Shown one piece after another: positions 22,611-34,844 of a stretch of 64,000 nt of DNA. The notes beneath the pieces were generated by a model, which searched no databases, was not told the DNA's origin, and saw only the letters and a program-made list of their open reading frames with translations. Where the stretch lies: the NCBI GenBank assembly GCA_001599975.1, contig BCIO01000003.1, positions 3,287,727 through 3,351,726 of the forward strand, read 5' to 3'. The position numbers were made by a program, and so were the translations under genes. Source of the stretch: Cystobasidiopsis lactophilus. Its lineage: Eukaryota; Basidiomycota; Agaricostilbomycetes; Agaricostilbales; Chionosphaeraceae. Position 1 is the stretch's first letter. Each line of letters begins with the position of its first letter.

Positions 22611-23819
22611 GCTGGGCTTGAAAAAGAACCTGAAGGTGCTGGAAGGAAGGCAGAAAGGCGGGCGATCAGTTCGGAGTAGTTCGACGGCTGAGTTCGGCAG
22701 CTGACCCGTTAATTATTGCACAGCGCAAGCCAGTCAAAGTTCAAACGGATGGTGCGCTGCCAGATACTTTTCATGAAATCAGCTGTCACTCTTCGTGACT
22801 CACAGAGAAGCAATGCCCGTACAGAGCCTGTTGAGCGCCACAACAGAGACAGACTTAGAACGTCTTGCTGGTCACGCGAGCGCTAGGCTTGTTCGTTGAG
22901 CGCTACAAAGCGAAGCTGTAAAGGATTGAGAGGCGAAGAGAGGGACGGCCGAGGGCAAAGTGGGATGAAACCGATTTGCTTTTGTCGAGTGGCAGGCCCC
23001 ACGATGCTACTTCTAGCCAGAGCCTTCTCTGAGCACGCGGAGCAAGCGTCTTGCCGATGGTAGACTCAATGCAGCAGAACCGAGGTGGGCGTAGGAGGGA
23101 TCTATAGTTTGGCTCATCATGAAACAACAGTGACATTTCCTTCGGCCCGCGAGAAGAACGCGAAAAGGCTACTTGGCCCACGCCGTTCGTGGCGTAAGAT
23201 GTGGCGGCGGTAATTGAGAGGAAGTGAGGGCCTTTAATGGGCCAAGCACGAGGCGTAGGCATGCTCCATGACCGGCAAAAGTGAACCTATGGAGACATGG
23301 GCACATGCAACGCCGGGAAGAGCCAGCAACAGCAGTAACTCGAATGGCAGCCGACGCTTTGGCAGAATCACGCCCATTCGGCTGAACGGATCAGGCGGCC
23401 ACAGTCTTCGAGAGTTGGAGGAGCAGCTATCAAGGTTCATCGTTTCCGTGTGTCCGCAGGCCGTACACGCCTAGATCCGCTCGGTATCCATCGATACTGG
23501 CCAAGAAGACATCGCAAACGAACACAGCACCGACGCCGTTTGTACGCTTAAAGGCATGCCGACAGTTGGCAACTGGGCGAGTTTACGTCCTCGAGAAGGC
23601 CGTCTCCGCGCTCAGCCCTGGCTACCAAGTGGCGTACATGGTAGCCTTCAGTAGCAGCAGGGGCGTTCGCAACCTATCAAAGTCAGGGCAGGGACCAGAA
23701 AAACGTGGGTGCTCGGCAGTCCCTCTCCAAGAGCGATTTGGCGATTGTTGTCCCTGACCGGCCTCAGCAGTCAACATGTCGCGGGATACAAGGCGGCGGT
23801 CACAGCTGACGTCTCAAGA
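22611..23819. other. Divergent intergenic region (1.2 kb)
   Basis: It lies between the Pro-rich minus-strand gene and the ARF-GEF. A minus-strand frame of 119 codons (22903-23262) begins with a true ATG but shows no family motif, and its composition is like the surrounding spacer. An alternative ARF-GEF start at 23776 lies here but does not join the next exon in phase. Confidence 0.4.
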
Positions 23820-26800
23820 ATGGGACGCGCTCCTGGCCAGGTGAGCGGCGGCCCTGCATGATGAGCCCCTATTGCGTGTAAATTGAGCGCAAGGGCAGGC
23901 CGGACACGCAGCAAATCTCGCTCTCCAACGAGCTCATCGACTCGAGCCCGGCCATGCAAGACACTTCCCCAAGTAGCATCAAGACGTACGACAACAAGAG
24001 GCGTTCAATGTACCGCACAGCCGGCACGGCTTCCTCCCCTGACCTGGCGACGCTGATCCAAAAGGCCAAAGCCAGCAAGGCGGCCGCTGCTTTGGACGCG
24101 GGCAGCACGAGCCCAAGGGGTAGCCTGGATGATTACTCGGGAGGCGAGGCGGACGCGGACGACAGCTTGGACCTGGACAGCGCAGAGTCGGGGGCGATTC
24201 GGCGGCAGCTCGACCCAGCATTGGGCCTGCCCCAGCACCCCAAGAAGCGCGGCGACCGTTCCAGTAGCAACACAGGCTCTTTCATTGTCGTTCCAGACTT
24301 CAAGGAGCTCTCCCTCAGCGGCAATGGTGGGCTGCCTAGCACCAGCAACGACTACTCGCAGGGCGTGGGCAGCAGCTCCCGCCCGCCCTCTAACGACTCC
24401 AAATCCTTCACCAGCACGATGCGAAAGACGTCTGGCTTCTTCAGGAAGCGCTTTGGCGGGAGCAGCTCGGCCGCGAGAAGCTCAAATCAGTACCCATCGT
24501 CGACGCCGTCCACGCCGACTGCAGCGTCCGACTTTGCTTCGAGGTACAGAGACCTCCCACCGCCTGTTCCTGCTCTACCTTCTGCCTACGCGACATCTCC
24601 CACAACCCCAAATTCGCCGCCTGCCGTGCCCCCAAAATCGCCAATGTTGGGCGAAGACCAGACGCTGGAGATCCACCGGCCGCGCCACTCATCCTCGAAA
24701 GGCTCCCCGTCGCTTTCCAGGTCCGGAGGAACGGCCCCTCTAAATATCAGCAAGTCGAAGGGCGTTTCGTCTGAGGACGAGCGGCTCAAGACCGTTCTGC
24801 ACTCGATGGACTGGGACAGGGTTGTAGCTGGGCTGGGCGACTCCGCGTCGTCCACTTTCACGACGAGAACCGAAGAGCAAGCGACACTACGGCCCGGCAG
24901 CAGTCCACCTGGGCTAGTAGCTGCGAAAGGAGAGGCGGAGGAAACAGCTGTGGTGAACCGTCTGGCCAGAAGCGCTCCGGCCGGCACGTCCAACCCAGCC
25001 GCTTCCACCTCGACGCTCATGCTGCCTCGAGAAGCTGAACAAGACGCAGAAGCAGATGACGACGCCACAACGCCGACGCCCAGCATTCGGCTCTTGCCGA
25101 CTCCGCCGCCCGTCACGACCCCTCCCGCCTCGCTATCATCCCAGCCGCCTCTCTCACTATCCGCGTCACGGCGCATGTCCTACCACGAGCAGGCCAACGG
25201 TGTCGGATTAGGTTTAGAACCGATCACAGAAACCCGGTCTAGGGACGCCTCGCAGACGAACGACGTCTCGCTCTCTACGCCCGAGCAGCCAACGCTGTCC
25301 GCTATTCCTCCTTCTTTCACCACCACCTCACCTTCTCCTGCTGCTGCTGCCACCTCTTCTCATTCCCTTCTCCCTGGCACGCCGACTAGAAATCCACGTC
25401 ATTCGGTCGTTGGCATCCTCCCGCCTGGCGCGCTATCAGCAAATGCCGCCGCAGCTTCCTCCTCCGCGTCGCTAGTTCGGGGCATGTCCAACCAGTCCAC
25501 TCGATCCAACGATGACCTGTCCACCTCGAAAGAGAACCTCTGCGTCGGCGAGACTTTGGAAGAAAAGGCAGCCAGCGCGGCCGCCAAATGCTGGGAGAAC
25601 GACGCTTCCTTCATGGCCCGCCATAAGATGGCTGAGTTCTTGGGCAAATCGGGCGCGCTCAACAAGCTGGCGCTAAAGGCCTACATGGAAAAGTTCGACT
25701 TCTCCAAATTGCGGCTTGACGCGGCCTTTCGCGTTCTATGCGAGCGGCTGTACCTCAAGGCCGAAACACAGCAAGTGGACCGCATTCTGGACGCTTTCAG
25801 TAAGAAGTACTTCGCAGACAACCCGGACTCGATCATCGGCAGCTCTGGTGGGTGCTGCGCCAGTCCAATGAGGTCCATGTCTGATAGCCGCCTTTTTTGG
25901 TTCCCGCAGATGTTGTACACGCCATGACCTACTCCTTGCTGTTGCTCAACACAGACTTGCACGTGGCCGAGCTCTCCTCGCGGATGTCGGCCAAGCAATT
26001 TGTGCGCAACACCATGGCCGCCATCTCTGCCCAGTTCCCAGCCAACGGCACACCGAAAGTCCCCTCGCCGATTGTGCACCGGTCGATGACTGTGCCACCG
26101 GATGACGCAGCGGACAAAACTTTGACTCGCGGCTCCCTCGACAAGTTTCGCGAAGCGGCGGCAACGCGAGGCGAGCGCAGTGGGAGCGTGTCTAGCTTGG
26201 CCAGCGACGGCCTTGGGTCGACCTCCAACTTTCATCCGCATTCTCCGCAGAAGCAAAAGAGCTTGCCAGTGCAGCATAGCGCCCAGCGAGCTTGGGAATC
26301 GGACATGGAGAACTTGCTCAAGGTAGGAACCTGCTTCTCCTTCAGCGCGAGTGTAGTCCCATCATAGATCCGACGCGCTCTTACAGGACATCTACGCCGA
26401 GATCAAGCAGCATCCAGTCTACCAGCCTCTAGCCAGTCCAACAGTTTCGGTTTCAAGCCCAGTTGAGAGGCGCAACTCTCTATCTTTATCGCCTGGAGCT
26501 TCGCCCTACGCCACCTGGAGTGGTAATGTCAGCCGAGCAGCCTCTCGGCGAAGCCAAATATCGCTGGCTGGGTCGGATCGTATTGCGGTCAACAAACGAG
26601 CCAGCATCAGGGGCTTCCTGGGCCCCAACAGCAACGATAGCTTTCGCCCAACATCTCCCACGCCCAGTGCAGCCACCTCCTTTAGCGAGTTGCAGTCCAG
26701 CACAACAGCATACGGGTCATCTCTCACTTCTCCTTCCTCTGTCTACGGCGGCTCCAACCCCATGATCGGCTTTGCCTCCAACCTCTCCCACACCATCATC

Positions 26801-28072
26801 AAAGAACAACAAGAAGACGATGCTCAATCAGACAGCGGCGCTTCGGTCGGCGACGAGGAGCTGGCTCTTCTCGGCGCGCCATGGGCCAAAGAAGGCATTC
26901 TGCAGCGCAAGCACTACTGGGAAGCGCCGAACAAGCGGTCCAAGGAACGCAATTGGATGCAGAGCTTTGTCGTCATCTCAAAAGGGGAGCTCAAAATGTT
27001 CAAGTTTGGCGATGCGGCCGGGAGATCAGGCGGCGCATCGATGGGCGGCGGGAACTGGATGGTGCGCTGCTTTTCCTTCATCCGCACCGAGATGTTCCCT
27101 TATTCGGTCGCCCGTACACAGTCTAACGCACAACCGGTCGGCGAGCTGTCGCTGATCCACGCCTTGTGTTCCGCCATGCCGCCGCCGGGCTACAGCCGCG
27201 ACCGGCCGCACGTCTTTGTGCTCACACTTTCTGGCGGCAGTTCCTACTTCTTCCAAGCTGGCACGGAAGACCTGGTGCAAGAGTGGGTGACGACGTGCAA
27301 TTACTGGGCGGCGCGACTGTCCAAGGAGCCGCTGACCGGTGGCGTGTCCAACATCGACTACGGGTGGAACCGAGCGGCGCCCAAGTCGTCCGCTGGTGCA
27401 GCAGAGGAAGATGTCGAAGACCTGGCTAGCATTCGGAGCGGCAAGAGCGGCAAAAGCCACCGGAGCATCAAGAGCCACCGATCGCGCTTCAGCCAGGCCG
27501 GGCCGTCTTCGCCTTTTGGCAGCGGCGGCTATGGCAACATCAACGACAAGCTGCACCTCAACGAATGGAAGGCGACACAACCACCGACGACGGCCAGCAC
27601 CCTGTCCGAGGAGGCCCAGATGAACGCGCTCGTCTCGCACGTGCGAAAGCTCCAAGTCGAGCTCGAGAGCCACAACGAGCTGAGGTCGCCCATGGCCCGC
27701 TTAGTGTGTCCTTTACCTTTCTGGAGTTCTGCAAAGAGGCTCATGTCGCACCTTTTGTACCAACAGTTTTCGCAGCGGTCCATCAACGCGAGCAAGTCGG
27801 CGACCAACTGGGAGCGCAAGTCGCAGTATCTGCTGTCCGAGATCGTCAAGTACACGACCTACGTGACGTCCCTGCAAGCGGCAATCAAGCTGCGGCAAGG
27901 GCGGTCGGAGGCCAAGACGATGGAGCGCCTGCTCAAGAACGCGGATCACTTGGAGGAAGAAGACGAGGACGAGGCGGCCGACGAGACGCTGACGGAGGAC
28001 GCCGTGTCGCTGAGGCAGAAGCACTTCTCGGACGCCACCTTTCATTCAACGCGGGCATCGATGGACGTGTGA
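23820..28072 (+). CDS. Sec7-PH domain ARF guanine-nucleotide exchange factor (Syt1-like)
   Basis: Exchange factor for ARF/Arl GTPases in Golgi or endosomal traffic. After a short first exon, a long Ser/Pro/Thr-rich disordered region of about 500 residues (23888-25520) precedes the Sec7 domain. The catalytic helices read MAEFLGKSGALNKLALKAYM, then LKAETQQVDRILDAFSKKYF near 25760 with the catalytic-finger Glu in AETQQVDR, and after an intron MTYSLLLLNTDLHVAELSSRM near 25925 (family motif SLLLLNTDLH). A second disordered linker leads to a PH domain near 26870-27330 (KEGILQRKHYWE, NWMQSFVVISKGELKMFKFG, HVFVLTLSGGSSYFFQAGT, LVQEWVTTCNYWA). A C-terminal helical region (SNWERKSQYLL-like) ends in an acidic tail at 28072. 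The ATG at 23820 is in phase with exon 2 and is tentative. Confidence 0.88.
27062..27121 (+). other. Stop-free intron of 60 nt inside the PH domain
   Basis: GTGCGC..ACACAG interrupts the PH domain between the variable loop ending GGGNWM and VGELSLIHALC. Length is a multiple of three with no stop, so both spliced and retained forms keep the frame. A second one, 63 nt at 27704-27766 (GTGTGT..CAACAG), lies in the helical tail between SPMARL and FSQRSINAS. Confidence 0.65.
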
Positions 28073-28246
28073 AACTAGAGGAGGGTGGCAACCGGGCCGG
28101 TGTTTGAATTGTCAGATTTGGGGCTTGTGCTTCGTCGAGTCGTTTCGGCGCTCTGACCCTTAAACGTGCGGCTATCGACAGTTTAACAGTCTGCCCACTG
28201 CTCTTGATCCTTCCATCACCGAAGCCGAGGGAGGCGCCACCCAAAA

Positions 28247-31200
28247 ATGGAGTCTTCGGAGGCATCGACGACCACCGCTCAGGATCAGCCGCCCAAGCTC
28301 GTCCGCCAGTCGTCCTTTGGCGCCCACCGGGCTCTGACGGGCAACTCCAGCTGCGTGCCCAGCCTCGATTTGAGCCAATCGGACTCCTCCTCCGACGAAG
28401 CCGCGTCCCCATTGAGCGGCCTGCCAGCTGTTGGCAGCAGCGGCCCGCGCACAGCGGTCCCTTCGTCCAAGATGGCCGCCCATCGCACCAACGGCGTCGT
28501 ATGTCCACTGGCTCGTTGCCATAGCGAAGGCCCCAATTAAATAAGCGGCGTCGGAACAGGAGCAGGACCTCATTATTCCAGCAGCCGCCGCTTCCAACAA
28601 CAAAGCCCAGTCGCCCTGCCTCGTCCACTCCCACCTCAACGACGCCTACACTTCCAGGTGCACCAAGCCGGTCGAGTCCCTCCTCGAGATGCAGCCGCCG
28701 GTGCACGAGACGCTCCAGGCCCACTTGGTCAAGGAGGACGTCAAAACGCCGAGGCTGCACTCCCGCCGACAACCTGCTAAAGACCTGTCCCCGCTGGCCG
28801 CCCAAGCTACAGCGGGCTCGGCGTCGGACGACGAAGCGGAAGACGACGACGACGAAGACGGCAGCATGACCGAGGAAGGCGAATCCGACGAGGGCTCGTC
28901 CTTGACCCGCAAGCTCGCCGAGACGGCGGTGAGCGTGCGCGAGATGAGCAAGCAGCTTGGCCGGGCCAGGGTCAAGTCCAACATCAACTCGATCTTGATC
29001 ATCACCAAGGCGAGGGACAACAAGCTCATCAAGCTTACCCGCGAGCTCGCCATTTGGATCATGACCGAGATGAAGCCCGGCAAAGAACGTGGCGTTACTG
29101 TGTGCGTCGATGGCGGCCTTTTCAAAAGCTAAGGAGGCTCCGGCTTACGACTTGATTTTCCCCATTGCACAGCTATGTCGACTCGCAGCTCAAAAAGTCG
29201 AAACGCTTCGACGCCGCCGGCATCGAGCGCGACTATCCCCATCTCTTCAAGCCCTTCTACCGCCGCTTCTCCAGGCGCAACTCGTCCACCTCCCTCTCGG
29301 CCGATCTGAACGAGCTAAAACGCCACGGCTCGCTAAGGGCCATGGCGGTTAAATCGCCCCCGCCCCCGTCCCGGCAAGGCAGCTCCTCTTACAGCTCTGG
29401 CGAGTACGCCAATGGCTCGGACGAGTACCAGGGCCAGCTCCGCTATTGGACCACAGAGATGTGCACCCAGTCGCCGCACCTTTTCGACTTTGTCATCACG
29501 GTGCGCTCCCGGTTCTCCGTGAGGTCTTTTACGAGAGTTCTCGGCTTACGTCTCCGGAATCACAGCTCGGAGGAGATGGCACCTGCTTGTTCGCTTCGTG
29601 GCTCTTCCAGCGCATCGTGCCGCCGATCATCCCCTTCGCTCTCGGCTCACTTGGCTTCCTCACCAACTTTGATTTCGCCAACTTCCGCTCCACGTTAAAG
29701 TCGGTCATGGACGACGGCGTGCGCGTCAACCTGCGCATGCGCTTCACGTGCACCGTCTACCGCGCCGTCGAGTCGGTCGACGTGGCTAGGCGGAAAGCCA
29801 TCCGGTCTGGCAAGACCGGCGAAATCTTCATGCACGATCTCGAGTCCGGCGGGTGGGACGCCATCGAGTCGGGCCAGGGCAAGCCCATGCCAACTTCGTC
29901 CTCGGCCGACCTGCTGCAGGAGAAGCAGCAGCAAAAAGACCGCGAGGTCTACTGCTTCTCGACCCGCCCCGTCGAGCAGTTTGAGGTTATTAACGACCTA
30001 GTTGTTGACCGAGGGCCGAGTCCTTTTGTGTCTCTTCTGGAGCTTTTCGGTCAGTGTCAATCCTTCTCTTCCGTTGCACTTCTGTTGAATGTTGGTTCGG
30101 TGGCGGACAGGCGACGAGCACCATATGACCACCGTGCAAGCCGACGGCCTTTGCGTCGCCACCCCCACGGGTTCTACAGCGTACTCGCTGTCGGCTGGCG
30201 GCTCTTTGGTGCATCCTGAATCCCCGGCCATCTTGGTCACCCCCATCTGCCCTCACACGCTCTCCTTCCGGCCCATTCTCCTCCCGGACAGCATGGAACT
30301 CCGCATTTGCGTCCCTTACAACTCTCGCTCGACAGCTTGGGCCAGTTTCGACGGCCGAGGGCGGGTCGAGCTACGGCAGGGCGACCACATCAAGGTCACC
30401 GCTTCCTCCTTCCCCTTCCCAACCGTCTGCCGGGACAAGCAGTCCACCGACTGGTTCCACAGCATTGCTCGAACGCTCAAGTGGAACGAACGGCAGCGGC
30501 AAAAGTCGTTTGTCATGGTCGAGGAGGAGCGCCAGGCGCCGCATGACCCAGCCGCCTCCAAGAACGTAGCTGACACGGGCGAGCGCAAGCCTGCTGACGC
30601 GTCATCTTCCACTGCGAGGGTATCTCCAAGCCCGCCGGAAGATGTGCCAGAAGAGAACGAGGACGAAGAGGAGGCGTACGACATTGACGACCTTAGCTCG
30701 ACCGAGTCTGCCACCGCATCTTCCCCTCCTACTCCTCCACCAAAGCGCCAGCACCACCACCATCACCCCCAATCGCATCTAGCGCATTCTCGGTCTGCGA
30801 CCACCAACTCGGAGGCTTCATTGACCGACTCGGACTCCCGTTTTTACGACCCTTTGCCACTTCCGCCGCGCTTGTCCCACCGGCATTCGGTCGGCCACGA
30901 AGTCGTCACACCGCCTCACGCCCCCTCTCGCTCCCGCGCTGGGTCCAAGGTCGAGCAGCAGCCCGTTCTGCGCGAAGGCGAGACTGGCGACCGAGACCAC
31001 TTGATGGAGCGCCAGCCTTTGGACTCGCGTAAACGGCGGCTTTCAGGCCACCGGGCTCGCATCCCCGTGCCCAATAAGACGCCGTCGGCAACGACCCCCA
31101 GTACCACCTTCCACCAAAGTCTGCACCCCGGTCCGGACGACGGGCGGCTGGAGCGGCGCAAGACAGCTGAGACAGCTGGCCCCCGCGCGTTCGCTATATA

Positions 31201-31252
31201 TGGAGACGATGAGAGCGACGCGTCGATAGAGGACTCGAGCGGGGAGAACTAG
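28247..31252 (+). CDS. NAD(H) kinase (Utr1-like) with long disordered ends
   Basis: Phosphorylates NAD+ or NADH at the 2'-hydroxyl to supply NADP(H), probably cytosolic. The ATG at 28247 begins a Ser-rich region. The kinase fold starts near 28960 with VKSNINSILIITKARDNKLI and LTRELAIWIM. A later exon ends SPHLFDFVIT, and after an intron comes LGGDGTCLFASWLFQRIVPP near 29565, containing the diagnostic GGDGT. Then IPFALGSLGFLTNF and a loop with a Gln/Lys-rich insert (LLQEKQQQKDREVY near 29915). The C-terminal domain has TVQADGLCVATPTGSTAYSL near 30130 and GSLVHPESPAILVTPICPH. WASFDGRGRVELRQGD follows, and a long acidic/Pro/His-rich tail (from about 30540) ends at 31252. Four or five introns. 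The extensions make it much longer than yeast Utr1. Confidence 0.93.
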
Positions 31253-31397
31253 ATCTTGTGTATGGTTTTCGCCTTTCTATCGAGGCTTCGAGATTTGTTC
31301 CTGCAACTTTATTGCTTGACACTTTTGGACGCATTCGAAGACTGCGTTCTGTTGTTTGCAAATGGGATCACCTCGCTTAGAGAGTAGTTACGCCACG

Positions 31398-32092
31398 CTA
31401 AGCTTCAACCTCCTTGCCAAACATACCCTCGTGGGTCTTAACGCCTTTCAGCAAAGCCCACTGTGCACCTTGCTCCTTGTAGATTTGAGCATCCACTGGG
31501 AAGTCAGCGAACCCCTCGATCACGCCCGCCTTGACGAAATAGGTGCTGGGTAGCAAGCAGCCGACTTAGTTGATGAAGTGCAGCCACAGGAACGAACTCA
31601 CTCCGGCATCATGCCAGGCTCTGACCACAAATGGCATCCGCAGCTACCGCAAAAGTTGCGCTTCATGGGCTTGCCACTGCACGAAAGTTGAAACTATGGA
31701 TTCACACGTCATGAAGGACAAGCCAAACCTGTTGGTCTTCTCATCCATATAAAAGGCAGGAGAGCCTTTAGTGACTTTGATTGATCCGGCTGGGGTGCCA
31801 AAGTTGGACGAAAACGCGGACGCCGTCAACTGAGAGCACCTTGAGTCGTCTGCAAAACGCGTCACCGAGCGTCTGGCTCACTTTGTGGCCTGACAGCAAG
31901 GACGTGAAGTGAAGAATAGTCGACGAAAGTGCTGAATCACTTACAAGTAGTGCAGTGCTTTGGCCGAAGGATCAGTCGTTGATAAGTGAAACGACGCGGG
32001 AAGGGCCAGCTCACGCAGAGAACGACTCCTCCGTCAGGTTTGGGGAACTCAAAGTTCACAGCATCGCAGTAGCAGCTTCCTTTGGCAGACAT
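31398..32092 (-). CDS. GFA/CENP-V domain zinc protein
   Basis: Member of the glutathione-dependent formaldehyde-activating enzyme-like family, which binds zinc through Cys motifs; many fungal members have no proven substrate. The ATG at 32092 opens MSAKGSCYCDAVNFEF, with the CxC motif. The next exon gives HCTTCK, then AFSSNFGTPAGSIKVTKG and a conserved core strand. After another intron comes RNFCGSCGCHLWSEPG near 31650 (CxxCGC), then YFVKAGVIEGFADFPVDAQIY and GVKTHEGMFGKEVEA at the stop at 31398. Size of about 140-150 residues matches the family. Four or five introns. Fold is confident; enzymatic role is not. Confidence 0.85.
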
Positions 32093-32399
32093 GTTGGTAT
32101 TTGGTAGGACGGGAGAGAAAGAAACTTCTGTGGCCTGATTCTGCTTCGTGGGAAGAGCAAACAAGCGCTCGCTGCGGGGCGGCAAACATGCATGACGGCA
32201 GAGCCGGATCGAGAACCAAAGCTCCCCAGACACGGGCAATCTGTTTCCCCTTAGAGCGGTTCAGATGCAGCACTTTTAGCAGATGTAACGACGGCGCCAG
32301 AGTCCAAGCGATGTGAAACGCGGTGGTGGCAAAAAGCTGTGACACCCCTGGATGCTGTGACAGTTTGTTCTTCGCTGGTGATCACGATGCATCGTTCAA

Positions 32400-33533
32400 C
32401 TACAGATCCTCCCCCTTGCCCGTCCATGACAGCTTTCCCTTGAGGTCCTTCTCGACTGCCATCTTGACCTGGTTGTTGATGTCCTTGATCTTCACGCTGG
32501 CGAGCTTGATGCAGCGCATGATGTCAATCACGCCCATGGGACTCCCTCCGGCTTTTGTGAGCACGCAAATTTCTGACTGGGCGTTTAATGTGAGCGTGAG
32601 GAAACCGTCTGCCAGCTGAGATTCGAGGTGGGTGGGATCTAGGACGGAGGTGTTTCTGGAGTGCAATGTTGAGCCATCGCGCATTGGGGACGCGGCAATA
32701 AAGAAACAGACTCACTTGACGCCTTCGAAGAAAGCAAACGTGAGACAGTACGGGAAGTGGTGTATTGCTAGAGGCGTGGGCTCCCGTTCGTCATATGTGT
32801 GCTGCAAAAAACCTTGAGGGTCAGCCCAGGAGAATGTGAAGCTGGCCACTCACAATGGTAACATCTTGCCCCACAACCGTCACTTCTGGCTTCCTGAAAT
32901 GCAGTAAAGCGGCCATAGCTGCGATGCAGGCGCAGTCGACTAAATTCCCTTCGTCGTCCAAAAAGTGCAAGTCGATTCGTATTGACCAGACCTGAACCAC
33001 GTTGAGCCTGGATGCCAATCGAGTTGAATAGAGGTGAGCTGACCTTCTCGCCAGCAAGAATGCATAGAGCCTCGCGGTCAATCGCATTGCTCTGCCGGAT
33101 GGCTTTTTCCAGCAGCCGCGCCAGGACTGTCTCTGTTTCTGATGTCCGCCCTGCAGTACCATATTTAGAGCTTTTAGAATGGTGTTTTATCGATGGACGC
33201 ACCCGCTTCGTAGCTGGAACTGGCCATGGGCGAGATTTCCGTCGACAGCACAACATTGCCTTCGTAAGGCCTTTCCGGCGTTGGCTTCGTCACTTGCGCC
33301 GATATTTGCGCCGCCACTCTGCTTCCAAGATCAGAACCAGCCAATTTGTCCGATGAAAGGCGAGCGAACCTGGTCTCCCCGAGCTTGCACTCGACAAACC
33401 CAAACTCGTCTGAAAAGCTCAGCGACACCCGCCGCACTTCCTCTAGCTGGCGCCCGTCTAGCCTGACCGACTCTTGGAGAGCTTGAAGCACGAATTCCCT
33501 CTCATTGATCGACGGCTCAAGTTCTCGAGGCAT
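32400..33533 (-). CDS. RRP45: Exosome RNase-PH-like core subunit Rrp45
   Basis: Subunit of the nine-subunit RNA exosome ring (human EXOSC9) acting in nuclear and cytoplasmic 3'-5' RNA processing; this subunit is catalytically inactive in eukaryotes. The ATG at 33533 gives MPRELEPSINEREFVLQALQ, then SVRLDGRQLEEVRRVSLSF, the classic Rrp45 start. Then come FVECKLGETR and RPYEGNVVLSTEISPMASSS near 33240. After an intron LARLLEKAIRQSNAIDREAL, ALCILAGEKVWSIRIDLHFL, and CIAAMAALLHFRKPEVTVVG near 32900 follow. The last exons have REPTPLAIHHFPYCLTFAFF and QSEICVLTKAGGSPM, ending at 32400. About five introns. The match to EXOSC9 is continuous along the protein, so confidence is high. Confidence 0.93.
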
Positions 33534-33741
33534 GCTGAAATTGGGTCGTTGATCAACGCCAGACTTTTGCGGAAAGGCCAGAATCGTTATGTTCATTCAA
33601 AGGTCGTGTGTATGGTATGGGAAAGTCCGTCTTGGGATCAACAGAAAAAGAATACAGCGTCAGCGGCCGGGAGAAGGAGTCATATCACTGGCTTCTGTCA
33701 CGGGCGGCGAGCACCATGTCAAAGTTGGAGTCGCCACCGGA

Positions 33742-34844
33742 TCACTTCGATCCAGTCAAGAGGCCCCACCAGGAGCTCTTGGCCTTCTCTGTCTTGGCGA
33801 GAGGAGCTGCGGTCTCTCCTTGCTTGGCCTCTTCGCCAATCGCTCTGGCCTCCTGCCCAGCCTCGACCGAGCTCGTCCTCTCCAACTCGGTGGCGTCGAG
33901 CTCCCTGATCCTGACTTCGCCGTCCTCCAGTTCGGCCTCGCCCTCTTCCAGCGGTATGGCAGCGAGCAGCTTCGAGAGGGCCAGCGAGGCCAAAGTGAGC
34001 ACCGCCTCGCTGCCCGGGATGCCCTTGGACTTGGCGAACTTGTTGACGCCAGTGATCACCAAAGGGTTCTTCAGCGACTTGTCGACGACCACGATGACCT
34101 CGCGGCCGTTCTTGAGGATGGCCCTCTTCAGGCCGGGCGAATTCGCTTCCAAGCTCGCCTTGGCGTTCTCGAGCGAGGTGGTCACCACGACCAGAGCGTT
34201 GCTGCCGGCTTGCTTGATGACCTCGGCCGTCTTGCCCGTCTCGCTCGCGTTCTTGCTCGTCAGCCGGTCGTTCTGCTTGTACAATGAGCCTTGGACCTCC
34301 GATCCAAAACTTAACACCGTGACGCACGACTATGATGACCACATCAGACCTGTGAGAAAACATCCATGAATGGTCAGTTCCTAGACCTAAGGAACGACGA
34401 TCGCCTCACGCTGAAGTGCTGAGCAGCTTCCCAAACTCGGTGGCGTCGTCGACCAGCTGCTTCCTGTTCTTGGTGAAGCCGCTGCCTGCTTTCTTGCCGG
34501 GTGTGCTGTGGAGCAGTGCCTCAACAAAGAGTTCTGCACTCTAAATTCAAAGGCAGCAGACCCACATGAGTTCGGCCAGGAGATAGACCGGGTGGGCGGA
34601 GACCGCAGTCTTGCCAACCGACGAGAGAAATCTGCGCGAAGCGTTCTAGCAGATGTCAGATCTGCGGTCAGAAATGCCCTCACTTTCCCGTCGCCTTGCC
34701 ATGGGCGGACGTGAACGTTTTGGACAGGGTGGGCTTGGAAGAATCGGCGGTGGCGCTCGACGTGCTGGCGTCCACGGCTGGCTGGGTGGCTCCCGCAGCG
34801 CCTTTGCTATCTGCAATCGATTTGCTTGCTTCTGCGCTCGACAT
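33742..34844 (-). CDS. Hypothetical protein, three exons or more
   Basis: I do not recognise this gene. The ATG at 34844 starts a Ser/Ala/Thr-rich N-terminus (MSSAEASKSIADSKGAAGAT) ending SKTFTSAHGKATGK. A middle exon near 34570-34640 reads FLSSVGKTAVSAHPVYLLAE, and another near 34430-34510 reads LLHSTPGKKAGSGFTKNRKQ then VDDATEFGKLLSTS. The main exon (33742 to about 34310) has FGSEVQGSLYKQNDRLTSKN, an Ala/Val-rich beta/alpha segment (NALVVVTTSLENAKASLE, NGREVIVVVDKSLKNPLV, GSEAVLTLASLALSKLLAAI), then an acidic helix and the end SWWGLLTGSK. The alternation looks like a folded soluble domain. No signal peptide or long TM is visible. Divergent from the receptor gene, sharing about 400 bases of upstream DNA. 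Confidence 0.6.

Noticed and set aside
22903-23262. Minus-strand frame of 119 codons with a true ATG
   Set aside because: No conserved block, no splice-linked neighbours and composition like the surrounding spacer.
24586-25176. Minus-strand open frame of 196 codons
   Set aside because: It is antisense to the disordered region of the ARF-GEF, whose frame continues into a clear Sec7 domain; low-complexity GC-rich coding often leaves the opposite strand open.
27026-27673. Minus-strand open frame of 215 codons
   Set aside because: Antisense to the PH-domain exons of the ARF-GEF; composition is the complement of a high-GC coding strand and no motif is seen.
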